NCBI RefSeq assembly: GCF_900111235.1
Contig: NZ_FOJI01000001.1
Location: 1 to 64,000, forward strand
DNA length: 64,000 bases
DNA from: [Clostridium] fimetarium
GTDB taxonomy: Bacteria > Bacillota > Clostridia > Lachnospirales > Lachnospiraceae
Direction: 5' to 3'
The position numbers and the translations under genes are program-made. The notes below the pieces were generated by a model. It was given only the letters and a program-made list of their open reading frames with translations, was not told where the DNA came from and ran no database searches. This document shows, piece by piece, positions 24,275 to 32,903 of the stretch. Position 1 is the stretch's first letter, and every line of letters starts with the position of its first letter.

Positions 24275-25507
24275 ATGGCAGCAGATAAAAAAGCAAGTAG
24301 GAAGGATAATAAAGGGACTGTGTTACCCGCTAATGTAAACCAATTATCAGACTTGCGCTATACATGGAGAAAGGTAATAGATGGAAACTCCTATACTATA
24401 GTAGATAAGAGTTTAGTTGAATTGAAAAAGAAAATTATTCAGAAAAAAGCGGATGTGCAGAATCATACTTGTAGAGATTTGGACAAGAGTACCTTGAACC
24501 AATGGTTTTATAAATGGATTGATTTATACAAAGGAAATATAAAGCCAGCCACCAAAGCGAATTATAATAGCTATTGGGAATGGTATGTTAAAGACAGTAA
24601 AATAGGAAATATGCAAATGGGGAAAATAAGACGAACCCACATAGTAGAATTGTATATGTCTTTAGCGGATGTGAAAAGCCTTGCATATGGAACGATTAAA
24701 TATGTTAACTCATTAATATATTCGTGTCTACAAGATGCAGTTGGTGATAAAATAATCCCGGATAATCCGAGCGATGGAGCTATTAGCAAGATAGAAAGAA
24801 CTGAACCAGTCAAAAGAGAAGCGCTCACGAAGGAACAACAAGCTTTATTTATAGACTTTATTTCGAATAGTGATATTTACAAAATATATCTTCCTTTATT
24901 TTCTTTTATGTTAGGTACCGGTTGCAGACTAGGAGAAGCAACCGGAATAACATGGAGCGATATCAATTTGAAAGAAAGCACTATATCAATAAACCATACA
25001 CTATCGTATAAGGCAGTTAATAAGGAACATAAGTTTTTTATAGGAACGCCCAAGACCAAGGCGAGTACAAGGACCATACCAATTATCGATGATTTAAGAA
25101 AGCAGTTACTAAAGCAAAAGGAGTATCAATTAGCATTCGGAATAACTAAAGAATACAAAGTGGACGGACGCAAGGGGTTTGTATTCACAACGCATACAAG
25201 CAAGCCATATACTCAGGAATCCATTAATAGAGTAATAAGGTACATTATTGAAGCTAGTAATAAACAAGAAAAGATAAAAGCAGATAAGGAAAATAGGGAT
25301 CCTATTATATTGCCTAGATTTTCGGCGCATACGCTAAGGCATACATTCTGTACCAGGTTTTGCGAGAACGAAAACAATGTAAAAGTTATTCAACAGATAA
25401 TGGGGCATAGTAGAATAGATACAACACTTAATATATATACGCATGTAACTAAAGATAAAGCAGAAGAAGTAATGAATAATTTAAATGGAAAGATTAAAAT
25501 ATCGTAG
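24275..25507 (+). CDS. int: Tyrosine recombinase / integrase
   Basis: 410 residues, the length of Tn916-type integrases. An N-terminal DNA-binding region (YTWRKVIDGNSYTIVDKSLVELKKKI), a core-binding SAM-like domain (about 75-165) and a catalytic domain follow. The active-site set is R218 (GCRLGE), H352-x-x-R355 (HTLRH), H378 (GHSRIDTTLNIYTHV) and Y388. It should recombine the 35-bp repeats in rpsR. Arm-type repeats lie inside both ends. The gene is near the right end, followed by a terminator and the RnlAB pair. Confidence 0.95.
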   Translation: MAADKKASRKDNKGTVLPANVNQLSDLRYTWRKVIDGNSYTIVDKSLVELKKKIIQKKADVQNHTCRDLDKSTLNQWFYKWIDLYKGNIKPATKANYNSYWEWYVKDSKIGNMQMGKIRRTHIVELYMSLADVKSLAYGTIKYVNSLIYSCLQDAVGDKIIPDNPSDGAISKIERTEPVKREALTKEQQALFIDFISNSDIYKIYLPLFSFMLGTGCRLGEATGITWSDINLKESTISINHTLSYKAVNKEHKFFIGTPKTKASTRTIPIIDDLRKQLLKQKEYQLAFGITKEYKVDGRKGFVFTTHTSKPYTQESINRVIRYIIEASNKQEKIKADKENRDPIILPRFSAHTLRHTFCTRFCENENNVKVIQQIMGHSRIDTTLNIYTHVTKDKAEEVMNNLNGKIKIS

Positions 25508-25517
25508 ATTCTTCACA

Positions 25518-25565
25518 AAAAAAGGTAGCCTAGCTTGATTGAATTCTAGCGGGCTGTCCTTTAAG
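25518..25565 (+). terminator. Terminator after integrase
   Basis: AAAAGG-AGCC pairs with GGCT--CCTTT around an inner CTAG...CTAG stem. It is imperfect, with bulges and a short T run. It separates the integrase from the toxin-antitoxin operon. Confidence 0.55.
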
Positions 25566-25577
25566 TTAAATTAAAAC

Positions 25578-25606
25578 TTGAAATTCCTCGAACTAGGTGA
25601 TAGTAT
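25578..25606 (+). promoter_or_regulatory. Promoter of the rnlAB operon
   Basis: TTGAAA (25578-25583), 17-bp spacer, TAGTAT (25601-25606), about 35 bp before the rnlA start codon. Confidence 0.65.
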
Positions 25607-25641
25607 GAAGAGAAATATCACTATGGGGAGATATATGACTT

Positions 25642-26733
25642 ATGATAAATAAATATTCAAAAATATATTTAAAAAGTGGAGAAGTAAAAGAGTGGGCGGG
25701 AATTTGGTGTGAAGAAAATTTAAATAATGATTTTGCACTTAGTGTCAATGAAACAGAACAAAGAATATGTTATACTATAGTTTCCAATTATAAGGAAATA
25801 AAAATAGATTTAATTAGATGTTCAGAGGGCAGATTTACTATATGCTATAAAGTTGGGAGCAATATTGATATATCTGAACAAATAGCAGAATATATATTAG
25901 ATAGAAGTAATAGCTCTAAGGTAAAGTCAGCTTTTAATAACGGATTTTCAGTAATTTCTAATGAAGAAACCTTTAATGCGATTATAGATTTTTTAAATGA
26001 ATTTGATGAAGCTGAAAAAATAGGGTATAATAAATTTAATGAGATAGGCAAAGCAAAATACGAGCAATACAAATATAAAAGTAATCTTGGAGACAGTATA
26101 GTTATAAAATTTTTTGAATCGAATTCCAGAATACAAATTCAAGGGAAACCATTATATCTTTTTAATTGCGTTGAAGATATTCTTGTTACCGATCCAAAGA
26201 CGGTAAATGGATTAGTTGATGCACATCTTAAATACTGCAATGTTGATATTCCTAAAAATGATATATATGAAGAGATGAAATCCACATTAGGCAATGATCT
26301 ATATAATTTTTTAACTACAACGCAAAAAGCAATATTATCATCAGCGTTTATATTTAATAAGATTGATATAGATATGGACGACTATTCATCATTGATTATA
26401 CCGGCAGCAAGAGCATTAGAAGGGTATATATTAAAGTTGATTTCCCAAAGCGGAGTTATTATGGATGAAAGAAAGCTTGGAAATTATTTTTACTATGATG
26501 ATTGCAAAAATCAATTTCTATTAAAAGAAATTTATATTCAAAAAATCAATTCCGAGAATCGAACAAAATCAATAACGACATTATACAGGCTTTATCATAA
26601 AAGAAGGCATCCATATTCGCATTCTACGGAAAGAGATTACGATACAAGTATAATAGTAACGAGAAAAGATGCCGATAGTAAATTTAGAGAGTTAATTGAT
26701 GCAATGAAAACCAGTTATATAAATTGTATATAA
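25642..26733 (+). CDS. rnlA: RnlA-like HEPN ribonuclease toxin
   Basis: 363 residues, close to the 357 of E. coli RnlA. Recognised by IQIQGKPLYLFN in the middle domain and, in the C-terminal HEPN-type domain, DYSSLIIPAARALEGYILK, LGNYF and RRHPYSH. The catalytic residues are conserved: R257 and E260 (RALEG) and R322-x4-H327. RnlA is an mRNA endonuclease activated when its antitoxin is lost during phage infection, halting phage growth. It is translated first in an operon with rnlB, 14 bases apart. A GGGAG site precedes the ATG. Confidence 0.9.
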   Translation: MINKYSKIYLKSGEVKEWAGIWCEENLNNDFALSVNETEQRICYTIVSNYKEIKIDLIRCSEGRFTICYKVGSNIDISEQIAEYILDRSNSSKVKSAFNNGFSVISNEETFNAIIDFLNEFDEAEKIGYNKFNEIGKAKYEQYKYKSNLGDSIVIKFFESNSRIQIQGKPLYLFNCVEDILVTDPKTVNGLVDAHLKYCNVDIPKNDIYEEMKSTLGNDLYNFLTTTQKAILSSAFIFNKIDIDMDDYSSLIIPAARALEGYILKLISQSGVIMDERKLGNYFYYDDCKNQFLLKEIYIQKINSENRTKSITTLYRLYHKRRHPYSHSTERDYDTSIIVTRKDADSKFRELIDAMKTSYINCI

Positions 26734-26747
26734 GTAGGGTGATATTA

Positions 26748-27101
26748 ATGAAAGAGATAGAGATAAAAAAAATGAATGGTATTGAATATGGTTATATGGT
26801 ATTCTTAACTTCTTATTTAAATCCTATAGCAAACACAAAAATGCTATCCGAGAACTTAAGAGAAATGGTTAAAGAACCTACTAATATAATCTTTGATTTA
26901 TTATTAGCGAACGGGGATTCATTTAATAGATTTGCTAAGGGTTTTTTTGATGGAGAAAAAATTGATATTAATTCTATTGAAATTGTTGATGCTGATACAG
27001 ACATAAAAAATGAATCGTATAAATATTATAAAATTCATAAAAAATATTTAAGTAAAAGTGTGCTGTCATTTGGAGAAGCGTCTAACTTTATATTAAACTG
27101 A
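26748..27101 (+). CDS. rnlB: RnlB-like antitoxin
   Basis: 117 residues from ATG 26748 after AGGGTGA; the frame opens at TTG 26724 inside rnlA. The diagnostic match to E. coli RnlB is IIFDLLLANGDSFNRF (residues about 46-61), preceded by a similar N-terminal fold and followed by the helix ending SVLSFGEASNFIL. RnlB holds RnlA inactive. Together they stabilise the element and can act in phage defence. This is the last gene before the right att site. Confidence 0.9.
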   Translation: MKEIEIKKMNGIEYGYMVFLTSYLNPIANTKMLSENLREMVKEPTNIIFDLLLANGDSFNRFAKGFFDGEKIDINSIEIVDADTDIKNESYKYYKIHKKYLSKSVLSFGEASNFILN

Positions 27102-27127
27102 ACATAAATATTTCTAAAGCCATGACC

Positions 27128-27154
27128 TTTGATACAAAAAGTTGATACAATTTT
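27128..27154 (+). repeat. Right arm-type integrase sites
   Basis: TTTGATACAAA (27128-27138) and TTGATACAATTTT (27142-27154) match the repeats at the left end (10443-10466). They lie about 110 bp inside attR. Confidence 0.6.
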
Positions 27155-27262
27155 TTGATATAATGATAATAAATGTTAAAGCGTGATAAATACACCAACA
27201 CCGGAAAACCTTGATTTTAGGGCATCACAGAGTATGACAAAGCTTGATAAAATTGGTCTGAG

Positions 27263-27297
27263 CATATTGCTTTAATGCCTTATACACTTGATTAATC
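27263..27297 (+). repeat. attR, 35-bp direct repeat (rpsR 3' end copy)
   Basis: Identical to 10371-10405. It encodes the last residues of S18 and its stop codon but has no upstream rpsR. It is the displaced chromosomal end, followed by the ancestral rpsR terminator at 27370-27413. Confidence 0.95.
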
Positions 27298-27369
27298 CTT
27301 GACTTTACAAGGGGTTGAAAGATTAGTTGTAAAATCATACAACTAGGATACAACTTAATAGTTAGTTTT

Positions 27370-27413
27370 AGAGAGCCAGTATACTATGAAAGTAGTAAAC
27401 TGGCTCTCTTTTT
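27370..27413 (+). terminator. Ancestral rpsR operon terminator
   Basis: AGAGAGCCAGT (27370-27380) pairs with ACTGGCTCTCT (27399-27409), followed by T5. It lies 73 bp after the attR copy of the rpsR stop codon. Confidence 0.88.
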
Positions 27414-27492
27414 GTACTGAAACCATATTTTTAGTTAATAATATGGTTGTAAAAATCAAGAGACAATTGCTTGTCATCACTTTTTTATAGTG

Positions 27493-27521
27493 TTTACTTT
27501 AACAGGAAAAAATGATATAAT
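27493..27521 (+). promoter_or_regulatory. Promoter of the gdpP-rplI-dnaB operon
   Basis: TTTACT (27493-27498), 17-bp spacer, TATAAT (27516-27521) with extended -10 TGA. Transcription from about 27528 would give a 5' leader of roughly 220 nt. Confidence 0.7.
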
Positions 27522-27527
27522 ACAAGG

Positions 27528-27746
27528 TAGAATTTTGCTCAAAATTTCATAATATAAGTATAAAAGATTTCCAATCTTTTATACACCAGATTTGTGCCAA
27601 TGGCGCAAACTTGGGATGTGTTTTGCAAAAGCACGAGACCATGAGCTAGTGTAAAAAAAGCTTAGTAGTAACACAGAAAGCCTGTGTCTGCAATACTTTA
27701 CACAAACTTAGTATGCGCAGAAAATAGCGCAGAAATGAGGATAATT
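27528..27746 (+). ncRNA. Long folded 5' leader of gdpP (unclassified)
   Basis: The leader can form a 12-bp perfect hairpin (27558-27569 with 27573-27584), an 8-bp hairpin TTTGTGCC/GGCGCAAA (27591-27598, 27602-27609), GTGTTTT/AAAAGCAC (27618-27634), and an outer stem GTGTAAA/TTTACAC (27649-27655, 27697-27703) enclosing ACACAG/CTGTGT. No known riboswitch consensus was recognised; in particular the c-di-AMP ydaO core was not seen. There is no T-run terminator inside, so control of translation or stability is more likely than attenuation. Confidence 0.5.
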
Positions 27747-29807
27747 ATGAAACTTAGTAATACATCAAAACAGTCAGTTAGAATATCTGGACAACTTAAA
27801 GCATACATGTGGTGGCCTATTTTTACAGGGATATTGTTATTTATATTAACGATATCGATGTATTTTATTAATGTTGCAGCGGGTACAGTTATGGCAATCT
27901 TTATGCTTATATATATGATTGTAGCATCATTAATGATATTTTATTACAGACCAGCTATTCTTCATAATATGATTGAGTTTGCATCTGGATATTCGCAGGT
28001 ACAAAGATCTCTTATACGAGAATTATCTATTCCATATGCATTATTAGATGATAAATGCAGAGTTTTATGGATTAATGATGCAATGATGAAATTAATTGAT
28101 AAAAATAAAGATTATAAAAAAAGCATTTCTACAATTTTCCCTGAAATCATAGGGAATATCTTGCCTATAGGGGAGCAAGAAAAGGAAATAAGACTAACAT
28201 ACGGTAATCGGGATTTCCGAGTTGAGTTGAAGAGAACCCCCTTTGATAGAATTTTGAATAATATTACGATCATTGAGGCAAATCCTGATTCGAGTTTAAT
28301 TGCGATGTATATGTTTGATGAGACTGATATTAACAAGTACATTCAAAAGATAAAAGATGAAAGATTTGTTGCAGGGCTAATATATATTGATAATTATGAG
28401 GAAGCATTAGATAGTATTGATGATATTAGACGTTCTTTATTTGTCGGATTGATTGATAAAAGAGTGAATAAATACTTCACATCAGGTGCAGCAATCGTAA
28501 GAAAGTTAGAGAAGGATAAGTATTTAGCAGTATTTAGATATAAGTATCTTGAAAAACTAATTGCGGACAAGTTCAGTATCCTGGATGAAATAAAAAGTGT
28601 TAAAATAGGAAATGAGATGACTATTACAGTAAGTCTTGGTATTGGTACAGGCGCTAATGATTATGCAAAGAATTACGACATAGCTAAGGCCGCAATGGAT
28701 CTTGCACTTGGGCGTGGTGGTGATCAAGCGGTTATCAAAGATGGTGAAAAAATCAACTATTTTGGCGGTAAGACCCAGCAGATGGAAAAAAACACTAGGG
28801 TTAAGGTAAGAGTCAAAGCACATGCGTTGAAGCAAATTTTAGATATTAATGATAATATTATGATTATGGGTCATAAAATGAGTGATGTAGATTCATTTGG
28901 TTCAGCAATTGGTATATATGCGATTGCTAAAAAAATGAATAAAAAAGCACACATTGTTATTAATGATATATCTACAACGGTAAGACCTTTTATGGATAAG
29001 TTTATTAATAATAGTGATTATGAAAAAGATATGTTTTTGACAAGCGCAGAGGCAATTGAAAAGATTAATCAATCAATGGTAGTGATAGTTGTAGATGTAA
29101 ACAGACTAAAGATGACAGAATGCCCAGAGATATTGGAAAAATGTAAAACGATTATTGTATTTGATCATCATAGACAGACGAGTGAGGCGATTACAGGCGC
29201 TGTATTATCTTATGTTGACCCAGCTGCATCTTCTGCATGTGAGATGGTTTCAGAGATGCTTCAGTATATTGATGAAGGAATTAAATTAAAGTCAATTGAA
29301 GCAGATGCATTATATGCTGGTATTATTATTGATACAGATAACTTCAACAACAAGTCAGGACCAAGGACATTTGAAGCGGCAGCTTTACTTAGAAGAAGTG
29401 GAGCAGACATAACCCGTGTGCGTAAAATGCTTCGTAATGATATGGAAGAGCATAAAGCGATTGCTGAGGCTGTTAGTAAGGCAGAAGTATATAAAGAAGC
29501 ATTTGCAATAACGATTTTCCAAGGGGATGGACTTAAGAGCCCTACAATCGGTGGAGCGCAGGCTGCTAATGAACTGCTTAATATTAAAGGAATAAAAGGA
29601 TCATTTGTTGTGACAAAATATAATGAGCAGATATATATTAGTGCAAGGTCAATCGATGAAGTTAATGTTCAATTGATTATGGAAAGATTTGGCGGTGGTG
29701 GTCATATGAGCATCGCAGGAGCGCAATTAAAAGACTGTACCGCTAGTCAGGCTGTTCAGACGATTAAAAACACTTTAGACAGTATGTTACAAGAAGGAGA
29801 TATATAA
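27747..29807 (+). CDS. gdpP: Cyclic-di-AMP phosphodiesterase GdpP
   Basis: 686 residues from ATG 27747 after TGAGG; the frame opens at 27684 within the leader. Order: two transmembrane helices (about 17-60), a PAS-like domain, a degenerate GGDEF (SGAAI in place of GGDEF), then DHH (about 355-510, with SDVDS and FDHHR) and DHHA1 with [12 protein letters not shown] near residue 650. GdpP hydrolyses c-di-AMP at the membrane, influencing wall and potassium homeostasis. Its stop overlaps the rplI start by one base, as in many Firmicutes. Confidence 0.94.
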   Translation: MKLSNTSKQSVRISGQLKAYMWWPIFTGILLFILTISMYFINVAAGTVMAIFMLIYMIVASLMIFYYRPAILHNMIEFASGYSQVQRSLIRELSIPYALLDDKCRVLWINDAMMKLIDKNKDYKKSISTIFPEIIGNILPIGEQEKEIRLTYGNRDFRVELKRTPFDRILNNITIIEANPDSSLIAMYMFDETDINKYIQKIKDERFVAGLIYIDNYEEALDSIDDIRRSLFVGLIDKRVNKYFTSGAAIVRKLEKDKYLAVFRYKYLEKLIADKFSILDEIKSVKIGNEMTITVSLGIGTGANDYAKNYDIAKAAMDLALGRGGDQAVIKDGEKINYFGGKTQQMEKNTRVKVRVKAHALKQILDINDNIMIMGHKMSDVDSFGSAIGIYAIAKKMNKKAHIVINDISTTVRPFMDKFINNSDYEKDMFLTSAEAIEKINQSMVVIVVDVNRLKMTECPEILEKCKTIIVFDHHRQTSEAITGAVLSYVDPAASSACEMVSEMLQYIDEGIKLKSIEADALYAGIIIDTDNFNNKSGPRTFEAAALLRRSGADITRVRKMLRNDMEEHKAIAEAVSKAEVYKEAFAITIFQGDGLKSPTIGGAQAANELLNIKGIKGSFVVTKYNEQIYISARSIDEVNVQLIMERFGGGGHMSIAGAQLKDCTASQAVQTIKNTLDSMLQEGDI

Positions 29808-30256
29808 TGGAAATCATATTATTAGAAGATGTAAAGTCACTTGGCAAAAAGGGTGAGATTGTAAAGATAAATGAAGGCTATGCTCGAAATTTTGTATTGC
29901 CTAAAAAGTTAGGTCTTGAGGCTACACCTAAAAATCTGAATGACTTAAAACTTACAAAAGTAAAAGAAACAAGGCTAGCGCAAGAGGAATTAGATGTAGC
30001 GAAGGCATTGGCACTTAAGGTCGCACAAAAGCCAGTTAAACTTTCAATTAAAGTGGGCGAAGGCGGAAGAACATTTGGATCCATTTCAACAAAAGAAATT
30101 GCAATAGCTTTACAGAATCAATTAGGTCTTGAAATTGATAAAAAGAAGATGCACCTTGACGATGTGATAAAAACATTAGGAACACATAGTGTTTCAATTA
30201 AGCTTCATAAAGATGTAACCGCACAACTTACAGTTGTAGTAACGGAAGCAAAGTAA
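29807..30256 (+). CDS. rplI: 50S ribosomal protein L9
   Basis: 149 residues with the L9 N-terminal signature [30 protein letters not shown], a long connecting helix and a C-terminal domain ([17 protein letters not shown]). It binds 23S rRNA at the L1 stalk base. Its final codons are the first unit of a 14-bp tandem repeat that fills the gap to dnaB. Confidence 0.97.
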   Translation: MEIILLEDVKSLGKKGEIVKINEGYARNFVLPKKLGLEATPKNLNDLKLTKVKETRLAQEELDVAKALALKVAQKPVKLSIKVGEGGRTFGSISTKEIAIALQNQLGLEIDKKKMHLDDVIKTLGTHSVSIKLHKDVTAQLTVVVTEAK

Positions 30257-30359
30257 TGAATGCAAAGTAATGAATGCAAAGTAATGAATGCAAAGTAATG
30301 AATGAAAAGTAATGAATGCAAAGTAATGAATGCAAAGTAATGAATGAAAAGTAATGAAT
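30248..30359 (+). repeat. Eight tandem copies of a 14-bp unit at the rplI stop codon
   Basis: GCAAAGTAATGAAT is repeated eight times, two copies having GAAA in place of GCAA. The first copy contains the last two codons and stop of rplI. The period is not a multiple of three, and each copy carries in-frame stops (TAA, TGA). It is not a CRISPR because there are no spacers. Confidence 0.95.
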
Positions 30360-30397
30360 GCAAAAGATATAAGCGATAGTAAGATTCGGAGGAATTT

Positions 30398-31747
30398 ATG
30401 GAAGAGGCTCTTATTAAACGAGTTATGCCTAACAGCGTGGAGGCAGAACAGTCGGTAATAGGTTCTATGTTGATGGATAAAGAGGCGATTATTGTTGCAA
30501 GTGGAATCCTTGTACAAGAAGATTTTTATCACAAACAATACGGAATCATGTTTCAGACAATGATTGAAATGAATAACGAAAGTAAACCAGTCGATTTGGT
30601 TACGTTTCAGGCGCGACTTAAGGAAAAAGATGTTCCACCGGAAGTATACAGTCTCGAGTTTGTACGCGAGTTGCTTGAAGCAGTTCCGACTTCTGCAAAT
30701 ATCCGTCAATATGCGAATATTGTTAAACAAAAAGCTATTTTAAGAAATATTATAAAGGTTAATGAAGAGATATCTAATGCTTGTTATGTTGGACGTGAAA
30801 AAACGGAAGATATATTAGCGGATACTGAAAAAAAAATATTTGAGTTAGTTAAGAATAAAGGTCAGCATAATTATACACCAATTGATCAAGTTGTATTAGA
30901 AGCACTTGATAAGATTTCAGCGGCAGCAAGGAATAGGGGCGCAGTTACTGGAATACCAACAGGATTTAAAGATTTGGATTTCAAATTATCAGGGTTGCAG
31001 CCATCAGATTTCATTTTGATTGCAGCTAGACCATCTATGGGTAAGACTGCATTTGTGCTTAATATTGCAGACTATGTCGCATTAAAACAGGGTATTTCTA
31101 CGGTTGTATTCAGCTTGGAAATGTCAAATGTTCAGCTTGTAAATCGTTTGCTTTCATTAGAATCAAGTGTTGAGGCTGATAAGATTAGAAAAGGTCGCCT
31201 TGATGGATCTGATTGGGGTAAGCTTATAGAGGGTGCAGATAATATTGCAAAATCTAATTTGATTATCGATGATACACCAGGTATATCAATTGCGGAGCTA
31301 CGTTCAAAATGTAGAAAATATAAAATGGAAAAGAATCTTGGACTTGTTATCATTGATTACTTGCAGTTGATGGCTGGCAGTGGAAAGTCAGAATCTAGGC
31401 AGCAAGAAATTTCAGATATTTCACGTTCATTAAAATCTTTGGCTAGAGAAATAGAGGCGCCAGTAGTAGCGTTGTCACAGTTAAGCCGTGCGGTTGAGCA
31501 AAGACCAGATCATAGACCTATGCTTTCTGATTTGCGTGAATCTGGAGCTATAGAACAAGATGCAGATGTTGTTATGTTTTTATATCGTGACGATTATTAC
31601 AATAAGGATACAGATATTCCTGGAGTGGCTGAAGTAATCATTGCGAAACAGAGGAATGGTCCAGTTGGTACGATAAATATGGCTTGGATTGCTGAACAAA
31701 CAAAGTTTGCAGATATGCAAAGACAGCCCAATACACAAAACGAATAA
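30398..31747 (+). CDS. dnaB: Replicative DNA helicase
   Basis: 449 residues. The N-terminal domain (MPNSVEAEQSVIGSMLMDKEAI) is followed by the RecA-like core with Walker A ARPSMGKTAF, SLEMS, Walker B LVIIDYLQLM, QEISDISRSLKSLAREI and the DLRESGAIEQDAD motif. It unwinds DNA at the fork; its likely loaders DnaD/DnaI are encoded at 50.8-53.0 kb. CGGAGGA precedes the ATG. The sequence shows no intein. Confidence 0.97.
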   Translation: MEEALIKRVMPNSVEAEQSVIGSMLMDKEAIIVASGILVQEDFYHKQYGIMFQTMIEMNNESKPVDLVTFQARLKEKDVPPEVYSLEFVRELLEAVPTSANIRQYANIVKQKAILRNIIKVNEEISNACYVGREKTEDILADTEKKIFELVKNKGQHNYTPIDQVVLEALDKISAAARNRGAVTGIPTGFKDLDFKLSGLQPSDFILIAARPSMGKTAFVLNIADYVALKQGISTVVFSLEMSNVQLVNRLLSLESSVEADKIRKGRLDGSDWGKLIEGADNIAKSNLIIDDTPGISIAELRSKCRKYKMEKNLGLVIIDYLQLMAGSGKSESRQQEISDISRSLKSLAREIEAPVVALSQLSRAVEQRPDHRPMLSDLRESGAIEQDADVVMFLYRDDYYNKDTDIPGVAEVIIAKQRNGPVGTINMAWIAEQTKFADMQRQPNTQNE

Positions 31748-31757
31748 TTAAAGTAAT

Positions 31758-31803
31758 AAAAGTGCTATAAACCGCATATAATGGCGATTTGTAGCATTTT
31801 TTG
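31758..31803 (+). terminator. Terminator of the gdpP-rplI-dnaB operon
   Basis: AAAAGTGCTATAAACCGC pairs with GCGATTTGTAGCATTTTT, including G-U pairs, with a short AT-rich loop and T run. Confidence 0.82.
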
Positions 31804-31918
31804 TTGAACAGTTTCTCTTGTTGTTTATCAGACCATTTGCTATAATTTATATTGTAGCTAATAGGAAAACTAAAGCAGTTACAGGGCGGTAGATGTAAAT
31901 AAAAAGGGGAAAAGTATT

Positions 31919-32527
31919 ATGGAAAAGAATAGATGGATTATTTCAGATGTTGCAAAAAAAACAGGATTAGAAGCACATGTGCTTAGATATTGGGAAAAGG
32001 AATTAGATTTGGAAATACCACGTAACGAATTAGGACATAGGTACTATTTAGATTGCCATATAGAAATATTTAATAAAATACATAATTTAAAAGAACAAGG
32101 TTATCAATTAAAGGCAATAAAAAATGCAATTTACCATAATAATTTAACAAATACCAATAATATTATCCCAATGCCAATACCATCAATTACAAATAGTTAT
32201 AGAAATCAAGAAGAAAATCAAATAGAAGTTAAAAACCCTAATGATAAAATGAATCAATTTAGACAAATTCTTAGTGAGGTAATGTTGCAGACAATGAATG
32301 AGCATGGAAAGGAAATGGGAATTCAGATTAGCGACAAAGTAATTAAGCAGGTGGACTATTTATTAAGAATGCAAGAAGAACTCGAGGATGAGAGATTTAG
32401 AAGGCTAGACGAGACGATAAGAAGTTATCAAAAAGATAGACAAGAGATCGGACTATCTTATAAGGAAAATAAGAGACAGAACCACCTAATCAAGAAAAAA
32501 CAAAAAAGGGTAATGGGACATGCATAG
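31919..32527 (+). CDS. MerR-family transcriptional regulator
   Basis: 202 residues. The N-terminal MerR winged helix (about 7-75) reads WIISDVAKKTGLEAHVLRYWEKELDLEIPRNELGHRYYLDCHIEIFNKI. A polar Asn-rich linker and a C-terminal coiled coil (about 110-190, MQEELEDERFRRLDETIRSY) follow. No metal- or drug-binding cysteine motif is evident, so the inducer is unknown. It has its own terminator at 32572. Confidence 0.85.
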   Translation: MEKNRWIISDVAKKTGLEAHVLRYWEKELDLEIPRNELGHRYYLDCHIEIFNKIHNLKEQGYQLKAIKNAIYHNNLTNTNNIIPMPIPSITNSYRNQEENQIEVKNPNDKMNQFRQILSEVMLQTMNEHGKEMGIQISDKVIKQVDYLLRMQEELEDERFRRLDETIRSYQKDRQEIGLSYKENKRQNHLIKKKQKRVMGHA

Positions 32528-32571
32528 AACAGGAATTGGTTCAAGCATATCGGCGTAATAGATAAAAGAAA

Positions 32572-32612
32572 AAAAATAGTGATGTAATTAATTTAATTAC
32601 ATCACTATTTTT
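32572..32612. terminator. Bidirectional terminator between MerR gene and ferredoxin
   Basis: 18-bp arms (32572-32589 and 32595-32612) are exact reverse complements, with A- and T-rich outer ends in both directions. It serves both convergent transcripts. Confidence 0.88.
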
Positions 32613-32631
32613 GTTTTAATTGCTTGAAATA

Positions 32632-32802
32632 TTATTCTGCTTTTGGAGCACCAACTGGACAAACATCTGCACAAGCACCACAATCGATACATGTGTCAGC
32701 GTTAATTTCCATATGTACGTCGCCTTCTGAAATTGCCTCTGTAGGACATCCAGCAACGCAAGCGCCACAATTGATACATTCGTCATTAATTACATATGCC
32801 AT
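32632..32802 (-). CDS. 2[4Fe-4S] ferredoxin
   Basis: 56 residues, ATG at 32802 with AAGGAGG upstream. Two cluster motifs, CINCGACVAGCP and CIDCGACADVCP, give the eight cysteines for two [4Fe-4S] clusters. The protein is a clostridial-type low-potential electron carrier. It lies just downstream of pflA on the same strand and could supply electrons to that radical-SAM enzyme. This is a neighbourhood inference. Confidence 0.95.
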   Translation of the reverse strand: MAYVINDECINCGACVAGCPTEAISEGDVHMEINADTCIDCGACADVCPVGAPKAE

Positions 32803-32903
32803 AATAGAACCTCCTTAATAGTTTATTTTACAGTTACAATTATACGTTAAATTGATAGAAAAAACAATATTTTTACAAACTTAATTAGTAATTAAGTAAT
32901 ATT

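Larger units (their letters stand above)
10371..27297 (+). mobile_element. 16.9-kb integrative element in the rpsR 3' end (satellite- or prophage-like)
   Basis: It is bounded by identical 35-bp repeats at 10371-10405 and 27263-27297, the first overlapping the rpsR stop. Integrase-arm-like repeats lie just inside both ends. From left to right it contains a nuclease-like gene and structured RNA, small HTH genes, a divergent repressor/Cro-like switch, a replication block, a Tad2-like gene, a J-domain gene, one tail-type gene, a sigma factor, a second divergent switch, a tyrosine integrase and RnlAB. Terminase, portal, capsid, lysis and conjugation genes were not found. The limits are well supported; the class (satellite or reduced prophage) is inference. 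Confidence 0.93.

Noticed and set aside
27263-27297. Broken second copy of rpsR
   Set aside because: Only 35 bp, exactly equal to the left att site; it is the right att site, not a decayed gene.
10371-27297. Integrative conjugative element (Tn916-like)
   Set aside because: The integrase is Tn916-like, but no relaxase, coupling protein or type IV secretion genes are present.
30248-30359. CRISPR array
   Set aside because: The 14-bp units are directly adjacent with no spacers, and no cas genes are nearby.
32624-32818. 64-residue + strand open frame
   Set aside because: It is the opposite strand of the ferredoxin gene, which has the cysteine motifs and a proper ribosome site.
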